NCBI GenBank assembly: GCA_945878135.1
Contig: CAMDUL010000018.1
Location: forward strand, 1-54,459
Length of the DNA: 54,459 nt
Direction: 5' to 3'
From: Chthoniobacter flavus
Lineage (GTDB): Bacteria; Verrucomicrobiota; Verrucomicrobiia; Chthoniobacterales; JACTMZ01
Shown here: in pieces, positions 1-7,793 of the stretch
Layout: every line of letters begins with the position of its first letter
Numbering within the stretch: the first letter of the stretch is position 1
Made by a program: the position numbers and the translations under genes
The notes under the pieces: model-generated
The model's input: the letters and a program-made list of their open reading frames with translations, nothing else
Told to the model about the DNA's origin: nothing
Databases searched by the model: none

Positions 1-480
1 CGAGCTGTCGCTCAGCGCGATGGCGAGCAGCGGGTCTCTGCTCGCATCGGACATGGCGCCGTCCACGCCGATGAACGTTTCAATATCAACCTGCATCCGC
101 CGCAGGTCTTCGAAGGCCATCCCTTTGAACAGCGTTCGCCCGCTCTGCAGCAAATATTGATGCGCAAGGTCATTCAGCGCGAAGAGCTCCCTTTTGAATT
201 GCGTCTTGGCTTTGGAAAACTCCCCCGCACCGTCGAAGGTAACGGTGAACCGATAAGCGTTCTTTCCGTCCAACTCGCGTGACTCACCCGGAAGCGGCTC
301 CGTGGCCCAAGCGAAAGGCTTGTGCACCACTTCCTCGGAGACCGTCTTGTTCCCCTCCCGCCGGTAAATATGGACGCGGTCAGGCGCGACAAACTCGACC
401 GCGACGATGCCCTCGCTCGCATCCGCACCAAAAAGAACGGGATCGCGTTCGACGGAGGAGAGCGAAGACGTTTTAGCCAC
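1..480 (-). CDS. Family-B DNA polymerase-like protein, N-terminal exonuclease part (3' end outside the window)
   Basis: Reading the minus strand from a GTG at 480 gives 160 uninterrupted codons to the window edge. The only in-frame signal upstream is a TGA five codons before, so GTG is the only sensible start. The protein resembles the N-terminal half of bacterial and archaeal family-B DNA polymerases: a beta-rich N-terminal region (VLFGADASEGIVAVEF at about 15-30), a QYLLQSGRTLFKGM segment (108-121) of the kind that precedes the exonuclease, and then VDIET (131-135). In the last, Asp132 and Glu134 form the DxE metal-binding Exo I motif, followed by LLAIALSD. The polymerase domain, if present, lies outside the window, so an exonuclease-only relative is possible. 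The start codon lies inside one arm of the inverted repeat at 472-619. Confidence 0.72.
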   Translation of the reverse strand, partial: MAKTSSLSSVERDPVLFGADASEGIVAVEFVAPDRVHIYRREGNKTVSEEVVHKPFAWATEPLPGESRELDGKNAYRFTVTFDGAGEFSKAKTQFKRELFALNDLAHQYLLQSGRTLFKGMAFEDLRRMQVDIETFIGVDGAMSDASRDPLLAIALSDSS

Positions 481-504
481 AGATAAAAGAAGATGTCAGA
501 GGAT

Positions 505-534
505 GTTTTTCGCCGGCTGACACCGGCGAAAAAC
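505..534. repeat. Perfect 12-bp palindrome (hairpin 1)
   Basis: GTTTTTCGCCGG at 505-516 is followed by a six-base loop CTGACA and the exact reverse complement at 523-534. The T-run is on the 5' side and the A-run on the 3' side on both strands, so it does not have the stem-then-T form of an intrinsic terminator. Confidence 0.85.
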
Positions 535-552
535 AGTATCCGAATACATTTT

Positions 553-580
553 GACAAGTCCCGTGTCAGCGGGGCTTGTC
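553..580. repeat. 11-bp imperfect palindrome (hairpin 2)
   Basis: GACAAGTCCCG at 553-563 pairs with CGGGGCTTGTC at 570-580 with one G-T wobble. The loop is TGTCAG, the reverse complement of the loop in the neighbouring palindrome at 505-534, so the two hairpins share the same loop in opposite orientation. Confidence 0.8.
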
Positions 581-614
581 CGAATCATGGCCGTTTATCT
601 TCCCCTATCCGTGG

Positions 615-1826
615 CTAAATTCCCGTTCCGCCGAAAACAAACTCTGCCGCCTGCTGGACGTCTTTGTCCCCGCGGCCGGAGAGATTCACGAGGATGATCT
701 GATCCTTGGACATTTTCGGGGCGACTTTGATCGCATGGGCCACGCCATGGGCGCTTTCTAGAGCCGGAATAATGCCTTCGACTTTGGAGAGCGTCTTGAA
801 GGCCTCAAGCGCTTCGTCGTCCGTGGCGAAATCGTATTCCACGCGCCCCGCGTCGCGCAGGAAGCTGTGCTCGGGGCCGACCGCCGCGTAGTCGAGACCG
901 GCGGAAACGGAATGGGTCAATTCGATCTGTCCATCGTCATTGGCCAGCAGGAATGTTTTGCATCCCTGCAATACGCCGAGTTTGCCGCCTTGAAAGCGCG
1001 CGGCATGGCGTCCGGGTTTGATCCCCTCGCCACCGGCTTCGACGCCGACCATGCGGACGGTTTTGTCCTCAAGAAACGGATAGAAAAGGCCGATCGCGTT
1101 GCTGCCGCCGCCCACGCAGGCCACGAGCAAATCGGGCAGGCGCTCCTCGCGTTCGAGAATCTGGCGGCGCGACTCCTCACCGATCACGCGGTGGAAATTG
1201 CGCACCATCATGGGATAGGGATGCGCGCCGTAAGCCGTGCCGAGGATGTAGTGTGTCGAACGCACATTGGTCACCCAGTCGCGCATCGCTTCGTTGACCG
1301 CTTCCTTCAGCGTGGCTTGTCCGGCCGTAACCGGCACGACTTTCGCCCCGAGGAATTTCATGCGGGTGACATTGAGCGCCTGACGCTTCATGTCCACCTC
1401 GCCCATGTAGACTACGCATTCCATGCCGAAGCGCGCCGCGGCTGTCGCGGTGGCTACGCCATGCTGACCCGCGCCGGTCTCGGCGATGACGCGCTTTTTG
1501 CCCATGCGGCGCGCGAGAATAATCTGCCCCATCGCGTTGTTGATCTTGTGCGCGCCGGTATGGACCAAGTCCTCGCGCTTGAGATAAATTTTCGCTCCAC
1601 CGAGCTGCGCGGTGAGGCGTTCGGCCAGATAAAGCGGCGTCGGACGCCCGACAAATTCAGCCAGAAGCTGATTCAATTCGCGGCGGAATTCGGGATCTTT
1701 GCGCGCCGACTCGTAGGCCTGAGTTAGCTCCTCGAGAGCGGTCATCAACGTCTCGGGCACGAACACGCCGCCATACGGACCAAAGTGGCCCTTGGCGTCG
1801 GGTTGGGCGGTGATGGCGGCGCTCAT
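615..1826 (-). CDS. trpB: Tryptophan synthase beta chain
   Basis: This 403-residue cytoplasmic enzyme condenses indole with L-serine to tryptophan using pyridoxal phosphate. The PLP lysine is Lys94 in [13 protein letters not shown], the GAGQHG loop follows, and the phosphate-binding glycine loop is [10 protein letters not shown]. Length is normal for TrpB1 (about 400). The ATG at 1826 fits the family start. The usual partner trpA is not adjacent: downstream lies the polymerase-like gene, upstream mutY on the same strand. Its TAG stop lies within the right arm of the inverted-repeat element at 472-619. Confidence 0.97.
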   Translation of the reverse strand: MSAAITAQPDAKGHFGPYGGVFVPETLMTALEELTQAYESARKDPEFRRELNQLLAEFVGRPTPLYLAERLTAQLGGAKIYLKREDLVHTGAHKINNAMGQIILARRMGKKRVIAETGAGQHGVATATAAARFGMECVVYMGEVDMKRQALNVTRMKFLGAKVVPVTAGQATLKEAVNEAMRDWVTNVRSTHYILGTAYGAHPYPMMVRNFHRVIGEESRRQILEREERLPDLLVACVGGGSNAIGLFYPFLEDKTVRMVGVEAGGEGIKPGRHAARFQGGKLGVLQGCKTFLLANDDGQIELTHSVSAGLDYAAVGPEHSFLRDAGRVEYDFATDDEALEAFKTLSKVEGIIPALESAHGVAHAIKVAPKMSKDQIILVNLSGRGDKDVQQAAEFVFGGTGI

Positions 1827-1837
1827 GAAAAAACTTT

Positions 1838-1870
1838 AACCACGGATTACACGAATATCACGGATGATCA
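1838..1870. repeat. CCACGGATTACAC-type intergenic sequence
   Basis: The gap between mutY and trpB contains AACCACGGATTACACGAAT followed by a partial second unit (TCACGGATGA). The CCACGGAT core also occurs in the right arm of the element at 472-619, and a weaker version (AACCAACGATTACAC) lies near 2971-2985 between mutY and rnhC. It looks like a decaying dispersed repeat; its function is unknown. Confidence 0.4.
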
Positions 1871-1914
1871 GAGAAGGCATCTTTCCTTTGTATTCTAAAT
1901 CGGCGTCATCAGTG

Positions 1915-2910
1915 TCATCGGCGGTCAGAAACCTCTTGGATCATCTTGGCAATGGCTCGGCGGTGCGGGGAGGGAACGGCTATCTGCTCCAGTTCCCTAA
2001 GAGAAAACGCTTTGCGCGGTTCCGCGGACGCCGACAAGCCACCTTTCCGCATGCGGTGAACGCGCAATCTCACCCTCTCGCGGACGATGCTGTAGGTCAG
2101 TTCCACCGCCGGTCCGCCCGGCGGTTCGTCATCCAGCGGCGGCAAACGCCATAGCCCGCCCCAGCGACGCGCGGTCGATTGCTGCAGAAGCACCGCCTTC
2201 CCATCCGAGACCCACGCCGCGTGTTCGGATCGTTCCTTGATCGCCGCCTTAGGCGCTTTGACCGGCAATTTTTCGGGATGTTTCGCCTCGCAGAAACTTT
2301 TCACCGGGCAGAGCAGACAATCCGGACGGCCTGCGCGGCAAACCAGCGCGCCGAGTTCCATCAGGGCGGAAACAAACTCATGTCCGCCTTTGGACGGTAG
2401 AAGTTCTGCGAGTTTTCCGCGGACCTTGGCCAATCCCTTCGCCGTATCAACCGGTGTGCGGATATCGAACAACCGAGCCACCACGCGGATCACATTGGCA
2501 TCGAGCACCGGCACCGACTCGTCGAACGCAAAGGCCCGCACCGCTTGGGCCGTATAGTCCCCAACCCCGGGCAAATCGCGCAGGCCATCGTAGTCCCGCG
2601 GAAACTTCCCGGCCAATCCCACGGAGATTTTTTTCGCCGCAGCATGCAGATTCCGCGCGCGGCGGTAATAGCCGAGCCCCTGCCAGAGGGCCAAAACTTC
2701 GGATTCATCCGCCGCGGCAAGTTCATGCACCGAGGGAAAGCGCTTCATCCATCGCTCGAAGTAGGGCACGACCGCTGCAACCGTCGTCTGCTGGAGCATC
2801 ATTTCGCTGACCAAAATCGCGTAAGGATCCCGCGTCTGCCGCCACGGCAGGTCGCGTCCGTGCCGCCGGAACCAGGCGCACAGGGGTTGGCGGAACTCTT
2901 TGCCGTTCAC
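1915..2910 (-). CDS. mutY: A/G-specific adenine glycosylase
   Basis: This 331-residue base-excision repair enzyme removes adenine mispaired with 8-oxoguanine. The catalytic Glu36 is in VSEMMLQQTTV. The helix-hairpin-helix is LPGVGDYTAQAV (113-124), the catalytic Asp137 is in VLDANV, and the [4Fe-4S] cluster ligands are Cys191, Cys198, Cys201 and Cys207 (C-x6-C-x2-C-x5-C). A NUDIX-like 8-oxoG-recognition domain fills the C-terminal third. The start is GTG at 2910; the nearby ATG is out of frame. It is divergent from rnhC, with 89 bp between the starts. Confidence 0.96.
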   Translation of the reverse strand: MNGKEFRQPLCAWFRRHGRDLPWRQTRDPYAILVSEMMLQQTTVAAVVPYFERWMKRFPSVHELAAADESEVLALWQGLGYYRRARNLHAAAKKISVGLAGKFPRDYDGLRDLPGVGDYTAQAVRAFAFDESVPVLDANVIRVVARLFDIRTPVDTAKGLAKVRGKLAELLPSKGGHEFVSALMELGALVCRAGRPDCLLCPVKSFCEAKHPEKLPVKAPKAAIKERSEHAAWVSDGKAVLLQQSTARRWGGLWRLPPLDDEPPGGPAVELTYSIVRERVRLRVHRMRKGGLSASAEPRKAFSLRELEQIAVPSPHRRAIAKMIQEVSDRR

Positions 2911-2999
2911 GGGGACATCAGACCAAAGCCGGCCGCACAGACGAAGCCCAACCTTCTCGACGATAGGAGAACCAACGATTACACCCTTCGGATCACCCG

Positions 3000-3914
3000 A
3001 TGCCGCCGATTCGCTCCCACACCGTCTCCTTGACCGCCGAACAGGCAGACAAGCTTCGCGGCATCCTGACGGACCAAGGATTCAAGTTTGAGCAGCGGCC
3101 CTACACGCTTTATTTCGCGCAAAAGCCCGGACTGACCATCGCGGTCTACGAGAAGGGCCCGAAGGCCGTGGTCCAAGGCAAGGACACGGAAAGTTTCATC
3201 CAATTCACCCTCGAGCCCGAAGTCCTCGGCGAAGCGCGGCTCGGTTACGAGGAATTGCACCATCCCGAACGTTTCGCCCCGCATTTCGGCATCGACGAAA
3301 GCGGCAAAGGCGACTTTTTCGGCCCGCTCGTCATTGCCGGCGCCTACACGAACGAACCCATCGCCCGCCACTTGCTCGAAGCCGGCATCCGCGACAGCAA
3401 ATCAATCGGATCCGACGCCCAAATCCGCAAATTTGCTGATGTTATTCGCGCCACGCCGGGTCTGGTCAGCGAGGTGATCGTCGTCTCGCCGGAGAAATAC
3501 AATCCGCTCTACGAGAAGATCGGCAATCTCAACCGCCTCCTCGCCTGGGGCCACGCGCGGGTCATTGAAAACCTGTGCGAGCGAAAGCCCGATTGTCCAT
3601 CCGCCTTGAGCGACCAGTTCGCCAACCCGATCGTGCTGCAACGCGCACTGATGGAAAAGGGCCGCAAAATCGAACTGCGCCAGCAGACCAAAGCGGAGAG
3701 CGACTACGCCGTGGCCGCCGCTTCCATTCTCGCCCGGGAAAAATTCATCGACTGGCTGGCTGACGCCGAAAAAAAATGGGCCGCCAAATTCCCCAAAGGC
3801 GCCTCGGGCGCCGTCCTCGAAGCCGCCCGCACTCTGGTCAAACAACACGGCCCCGACGCCCTTCGATCCACCGCCAAACTTCACTTCAAAACCACCCAGC
3901 AGGCGCTGGCCTAA
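3000..3914 (+). CDS. rnhC: Ribonuclease HIII
   Basis: At 304 residues this enzyme cuts the RNA strand of RNA-DNA hybrids. The first 90 residues form the TBP-like substrate-binding domain typical of HIII. The catalytic domain opens with GIDESGKGDFFGPLVIAGA (Asp99, Glu100), the signature separating HIII from HII, and has the later DSK motif (RDSKSIGSD). RNase HIII is scattered outside Firmicutes. The start is an ATG; the gene is divergent from mutY, so both repair genes share an 89-bp promoter region. Confidence 0.96.
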   Translation: MPPIRSHTVSLTAEQADKLRGILTDQGFKFEQRPYTLYFAQKPGLTIAVYEKGPKAVVQGKDTESFIQFTLEPEVLGEARLGYEELHHPERFAPHFGIDESGKGDFFGPLVIAGAYTNEPIARHLLEAGIRDSKSIGSDAQIRKFADVIRATPGLVSEVIVVSPEKYNPLYEKIGNLNRLLAWGHARVIENLCERKPDCPSALSDQFANPIVLQRALMEKGRKIELRQQTKAESDYAVAAASILAREKFIDWLADAEKKWAAKFPKGASGAVLEAARTLVKQHGPDALRSTAKLHFKTTQQALA

Positions 3915-3961
3915 TTCTTTTTCTTGCTGAAGACTGACGACTGCCAACCGACGACTCCTCT

Positions 3962-4378
3962 ATGAAACTCCTCCTCACCCTCCTCCTCACCATCACCACT
4001 TCCCTGGCCATGGAAACCAACAAACAGACCGCCACCCTCCCGGGCAGCGCGTGGCAAGTGAAGACCTTCGCCGGACAAGCCACGCTCGCCGATCATCCCA
4101 TCACCTTCGAATTCGACAACGAGGGCAACATCGCAGGCGACGGCTCATGCAACCGCTTTGGCGGATCCTGCAAAATCGAAGGCGACAAAATCGAGGTTGG
4201 CCCGCTGCGCAGCACCCGTCGCGCTTGCGAGCCGGACATCATGCAGCAGGAGCACAAATTCCTCGCCCTGCTCGGCGCCGCCGCCACGTGGGCCATAGAC
4301 GGCGATGAACTCGTCCTCACCGCGCCGGAAGGCGAGATTCGGGCCATTCGCCAAGTCCCCGCCAAGCCGCAGGAGTAA
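3962..4378 (+). CDS. META-domain (HslJ-like) secreted protein
   Basis: This 138-residue protein begins with a short hydrophobic signal peptide (LLLTLLLTITTSLA, residues 3-16). Most of the rest is a META domain: GSAWQV, FEFDNEGNIAGDGSCNRFGGSCKI, then a threonine/serine-arginine-alanine-cysteine stretch (STRRACEPDIMQQEHKFLALL). There is no lipobox cysteine, so it is probably periplasmic. META/HslJ proteins are linked to heat-stress and novobiocin phenotypes in E. coli, but their biochemical role is unknown. It lies 47 bp after rnhC on the same strand. Confidence 0.85.
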   Translation: MKLLLTLLLTITTSLAMETNKQTATLPGSAWQVKTFAGQATLADHPITFEFDNEGNIAGDGSCNRFGGSCKIEGDKIEVGPLRSTRRACEPDIMQQEHKFLALLGAAATWAIDGDELVLTAPEGEIRAIRQVPAKPQE

Positions 4379-4495
4379 GCTTCAAAAACGGCATTTCCGG
4401 CCGATGTTTGCGCTGGTCTGGACCCACCAGAGCGGCCAGAATACTAATGCGTTCCGGCCGTGCCCGGAACGCCCCGCCAATCACCCCATTTCCAC

Positions 4496-7069
4496 GTGTA
4501 TACACAAAACGAAAAAGTCGAACCGATCGATGTCGCGGAGGAGATGTCACGCTCCTTCCTCGACTACTCCATGTCCGTCATCATTTCCCGCGCTTTGCCC
4601 GATGCGCGCGACGGCCTCAAGCCCGCCCAGCGCCGCATCCTCTACGCGATGCACGATCTGCGGCTTTTTCCTGGACGCCAACAAATCAAGTGCGCGAAAA
4701 TTTGCGGTGACACCAGCGGCAACTACCACCCGCACGGCGAAGCGGTCATCTACCCGACCCTCGTCCACATGGCGCAAAGCTGGGCCATGCGCGAAACGCT
4801 CGTCGACGGACAAGGCAACTTCGGTTCGGTCGAAGGCGATCCGCCGGCCGCCATGCGTTACACTGAGGCGCGCCTCACCCACCTCGGCACGGCCCTCATG
4901 GCCGACATGGACAAATCCACCGTCGATTTCGTCCCGAACTATGACGAGCGCCTGACCGAACCCGTCGTTTTCCCCGCCGCTTTCCCCAATCTTCTCGTCA
5001 ACGGCGGCACCGGCATCGCCGTCGGCATGGCGACCAACATGCCGCCGCACAATCTCGGCGAAGTCATCGACGCGATCTGCGCTCAGATCGACAAACCCGA
5101 CATCACGCTCGACGGCCTGATGAAATACGTCAAAGGCCCCGACTTCCCGACGGGCTGCCAACTTTGCGGCGTCGGCGGCATCCGCCAATACCTCGAAACC
5201 GGCCGCGGCTCGGTCAAAGTCCGCGGCAAAGCCGGCGTCGAGGAACTCAAAGGCAACCGCGAGCAGATCGTCATCACCGAGATCCCCTACAACGTCAACC
5301 GCGCCACCCTCGTCGAGCGCATCGCCGATCTGGTTAACCAAAAAACGATCACGGACATCAGCGCGATCCGCGATGAGTCGGACGAAAAAACGCGCGTCGT
5401 GGTCGAACTCAAACGCGACGCCAACCCGAAGGTTGTCATCAACAACCTCTACAAGCACACCGCGCTCGAGTCCTCTTTTCCCATCACGATGCTGGCCATC
5501 GACCACGGGAAGCCGAAGCTCCTTTCGCTCAAGGAAGCCATCTTCTGCTACATCGAGCACCGCCGCGAAGTTGTCCTTCGCCGCACCTCCCACCTTCTCG
5601 GCGAAGCCGAAGTCCGCGCGGAAAAACTCGAGGCCTTCCTCATCGCCCTGGCCAACCTCGACGAATTCATCCGCATCATCCGCGGATCGAAAAACCGCGA
5701 AGAAGCCAAAGTCAAACTCCTCGCCTTCGAATTCACCCGCAAGCAGGTCGAGAAATTCGGGGTCAAAATCCGCAGCGAAGCGCGCCTGACCGACGGCGAA
5801 TACCTCCTCAGCGAACAGCAGGTCGACGACATCCTCGAACTCCGCCTCTACCAACTGACCGGCCTGGAAAGCGACAAGGTCCTCGGGGAATACCGGGAAC
5901 TCCTCTCCACCATCGAGGACCTCATGGACATCCTCGCCCGCGAGGAACGCGTCCTCGACATCATCAAGACCGAGCTGCGCGAGATCAAAACGAAATACGC
6001 CGGTCCGCGCCTCACCGACATCGTCCCCGACGAAGGCGAGATCAACATCGAAGATCTCATCACCAACGAGGGCTGCATCATCACGGTGACCCACCGCGGC
6101 TTCATCAAGCGCACTGCGGTCAGCAACTACCGCGCCCAGAAGCGCGGCGGCAAAGGTGTCATCGGGATGCAAACCCGCGAAGCCAACGCGGAAAACGAGG
6201 AAGACGACTTCGTCGAACACCTCTTCACCGCCAGCACCCACGACTACCTCGTCTTTTTCACCAAAAAGGGCCGCTGCTACGTGGAGAAAGCCTACAACAT
6301 CCCGGAAATGGGCCGCGCGGCCAAAGGCCGCTCCATCGCCAATCTTCTCGAATTCAAACCCGGCGAAGAAATCGCCGCTGTCATGCGCATCCAGTCGAAA
6401 ACCGGCGCCGGCAAGGACGAGACGTGGGACGAAAACCTACACATCCTCTTCGCCACCAAGACGGGCGTGATCAAGAAGAGCAACCTCTCCTCCTACCGCA
6501 ACATCCGCAAGGGGGGCATCATCGCCATCAATATCGAAGATGGTGACGAACTCATCGCAGCGTTGATGACCGACGGACACAACGAAATTGTCCTCATCAC
6601 CAAGGACGGAATGAGCATCCGTTTCAGCGAGGAAGACATCCGCGACATGGGCCGCACCGCCACCGGCGTGTGGGGTATCCGGCCGGACAAAAAGGATTTC
6701 GTCATCGGCGCCGCCCTGGTCGTGCCCGACGCCACCCTGCTGGTGGCCGGCGCCAACGGCGTGGGCAAGCGCACCGAATTCGACGAATACCGTCTGCAGA
6801 AACGCGGCGGCAAAGGCATCATCACCATGAAGGTCACCGACAAGACCGGCGAGGTGGTCAGCGCCCTAAGCGTCAGGGAGAACGACGAAATCATGCTCAT
6901 CACCAGCGGCGGACAAAGCGTCCGCACCCGGGTGAGCGAGATCCGCATGACCGGCCGCAACGCCCAAGGCGTGCGCCTTATCGGTCTCGGCGAAGGCGAG
7001 CACCTCCAAGCCATGGCCCCAGTCGTGAGCGAAAGCCAAGAGGAAGCCGCCGAAAACGTCGAAGCCTAA
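4496..7069 (+). CDS. gyrA: DNA gyrase subunit A
   Basis: The breakage-reunion subunit of gyrase is 857 residues long from a GTG at 4496 (MYTQNEK..., the start I favour). An in-frame GTG at 4460 would add 12 residues; neither has a clear Shine-Dalgarno. The catalytic tyrosine is Tyr122 in AAMRYTE. The C-terminal wrapping domain carries two GyrA-box sequences, QKRGGKG at about 548 and 768. In the quinolone region the sequence is [10 protein letters not shown], giving Ala83 and Pro87 where E. coli has Ser83 and Asp87. gyrB is not in the window. Confidence 0.97.
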   Translation: MYTQNEKVEPIDVAEEMSRSFLDYSMSVIISRALPDARDGLKPAQRRILYAMHDLRLFPGRQQIKCAKICGDTSGNYHPHGEAVIYPTLVHMAQSWAMRETLVDGQGNFGSVEGDPPAAMRYTEARLTHLGTALMADMDKSTVDFVPNYDERLTEPVVFPAAFPNLLVNGGTGIAVGMATNMPPHNLGEVIDAICAQIDKPDITLDGLMKYVKGPDFPTGCQLCGVGGIRQYLETGRGSVKVRGKAGVEELKGNREQIVITEIPYNVNRATLVERIADLVNQKTITDISAIRDESDEKTRVVVELKRDANPKVVINNLYKHTALESSFPITMLAIDHGKPKLLSLKEAIFCYIEHRREVVLRRTSHLLGEAEVRAEKLEAFLIALANLDEFIRIIRGSKNREEAKVKLLAFEFTRKQVEKFGVKIRSEARLTDGEYLLSEQQVDDILELRLYQLTGLESDKVLGEYRELLSTIEDLMDILAREERVLDIIKTELREIKTKYAGPRLTDIVPDEGEINIEDLITNEGCIITVTHRGFIKRTAVSNYRAQKRGGKGVIGMQTREANAENEEDDFVEHLFTASTHDYLVFFTKKGRCYVEKAYNIPEMGRAAKGRSIANLLEFKPGEEIAAVMRIQSKTGAGKDETWDENLHILFATKTGVIKKSNLSSYRNIRKGGIIAINIEDGDELIAALMTDGHNEIVLITKDGMSIRFSEEDIRDMGRTATGVWGIRPDKKDFVIGAALVVPDATLLVAGANGVGKRTEFDEYRLQKRGGKGIITMKVTDKTGEVVSALSVRENDEIMLITSGGQSVRTRVSEIRMTGRNAQGVRLIGLGEGEHLQAMAPVVSESQEEAAENVEA

Positions 7070-7090
7070 GCGCCCGTTCCTTTCGACGCT

Positions 7091-7117
7091 TGTAGCGGCG
7101 GTCTATGACCGTCGCAC
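7091..7117. repeat. GTAGCGGCGGTC palindromic repeat, degenerate copy
   Basis: TGTAGCGGCGGTC, a three-base loop TAT and GACCGTCGCAC form a hairpin just after gyrA. The right half has drifted from the consensus seen intact at 43831-43861. Confidence 0.65.
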
Positions 7118-7222
7118 CCCTCTCCGTGTCATGGGCCCATCTCTGCACATGACCGACCCGAACCCATCGGCAAGATGCCGATGCCACTTTCTCCCCCCAT
7201 TGCCATCCCTCCCCAACCATGC

Positions 7223-7249
7223 TACGTAGTTTCCTATGGCAACTACGTA
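7223..7249. promoter_or_regulatory. Probable autoregulatory operator of the Phd/RelE pair
   Basis: TACGTAGTT at 7223-7231 and its exact reverse complement AACTACGTA at 7241-7249 flank nine bases that contain the ATG of the antitoxin gene (7236). Each half-site contains the palindrome TACGTA. Phd/YefM antitoxins normally bind such paired palindromes to repress their own operon; that role here is inferred from position. Confidence 0.55.
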
Positions 7250-7487
7250 TTCCATCACCGAAGCCCAAGCCAAATTCCCCGCCGTGGTCCGCGAAGCCGC
7301 CGAGCAACCGGTCATCATCACCCGCCGCGACAAAGTCGTCGGCTACCTCCTCTCCCCCGAACGTTTCGAAGCCATCCTCGAGACCATGGAAATCCTCGCC
7401 AACCCCGAGGCCATGAAAGCCATCCGCGACTACGAGGCAGGCAAGACGAAGTTCTACCCCCTTTCCGTCCTCGACGAAAAAGAATGA
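7236..7487 (+). CDS. Phd/YefM-family antitoxin
   Basis: This 83-residue protein matches the Phd/YefM N-terminal DNA-binding fold: YSITEAQAKFPAVVREA, then PVIITRRDKVVGYLLSPERFEAI. The charged C-terminal tail (KAIRDYEAGKTKFYPL) is the usual toxin-wrapping segment. It ends in an ATGA overlap with the RelE/ParE-type toxin gene, so the two are translationally coupled. The start codon lies between the two halves of a perfect inverted repeat, suggesting autorepression. Confidence 0.9.
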   Translation: MATTYSITEAQAKFPAVVREAAEQPVIITRRDKVVGYLLSPERFEAILETMEILANPEAMKAIRDYEAGKTKFYPLSVLDEKE

Positions 7488-7780
7488 AGGTCAACGTTGC
7501 GCATCAGGTAGGGGAATACATCAAGCGCCTGGCCCCCGACTCACGCAAACGCCTGCGCCGCGCCATCCGTTTGCTTGAAGAAGAAAAGGGGGACATCAAG
7601 GCGCTTGAGGATGATTTGCACGGCTACTACCGCATCAAGGTCCGTTCCTACCGAGTTATCTATGCCTATCGCGGAACCAAGCGCTCAGGCCCTCCGGAGA
7701 TTGACGTGCTTTTCTGCGAGCACCGCTCAAATATTTACGAAACCTTTTCAGCCGTCGCCGCCTCGCGTCTCGCAATGTAG
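7484..7780 (+). CDS. RelE/ParE-superfamily toxin
   Basis: The 98-residue toxin starts at the ATG overlapping the antitoxin stop. A small basic protein, it has the RelE/ParE pattern: an N-terminal two-helix hairpin (VGEYIKRLAPDSRKRLRRAIRLL), then the beta-sheet with LHGYYRIKVRSYRVIYAY and a C-terminal FCEHRSNIYETF strand. RelE relatives cleave ribosome-bound mRNA and ParE relatives poison gyrase; the sequence does not separate these decisively, although the YYRIKVRSYRVIY strand is commoner in the RelE branch. The open frame extends upstream but only by reading through the antitoxin gene. Confidence 0.88.
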   Translation: MKVNVAHQVGEYIKRLAPDSRKRLRRAIRLLEEEKGDIKALEDDLHGYYRIKVRSYRVIYAYRGTKRSGPPEIDVLFCEHRSNIYETFSAVAASRLAM

Positions 7781-7793
7781 CAACGCCGCCCGC

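Larger units (their letters stand above)
472..619. mobile_element. Small inverted-repeat-bounded (MITE-like) intergenic element
   Basis: Positions 472-494 and the reverse complement of 597-619 match at 19 of 23 bases, all four differences being transitions. Both read TTTAGCCAC(A/G)GATA, then a purine run, then GAAGAT. Between them lie two hairpins. The element fills the gap between trpB and the polymerase-like gene: the TAG stop of trpB (617-615) lies in the right arm and the GTG start of the next gene (480-478) in the left arm. No transposase is encoded, so a non-autonomous element is an inference. Target-site duplication is not evident. Confidence 0.5.

Noticed and set aside
505-534. The 12-bp palindrome as an intrinsic terminator of trpB
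   Set aside because: On both strands the T-run precedes the GC stem and an A-run follows, the opposite of a terminator.
174-557. A 127-codon minus-strand frame with an ATG at 557
   Set aside because: It overlaps the polymerase-like frame in another phase and its Arg/Ser-rich translation has no similarity; the GTG frame from 480 has Exo I and conserved flanks.
3915-3961. GACTGACGACT-like repeat between rnhC and the META gene
   Set aside because: Only two imperfect short units (GACTGACGACT, CCGACGACT); too little to call a repeat.
4547-6241. A 564-codon open frame antisense to gyrA
   Set aside because: Shadow of gyrA; composition of the translation (Asp/Val/Phe/Ala-rich) is typical of such antisense frames.
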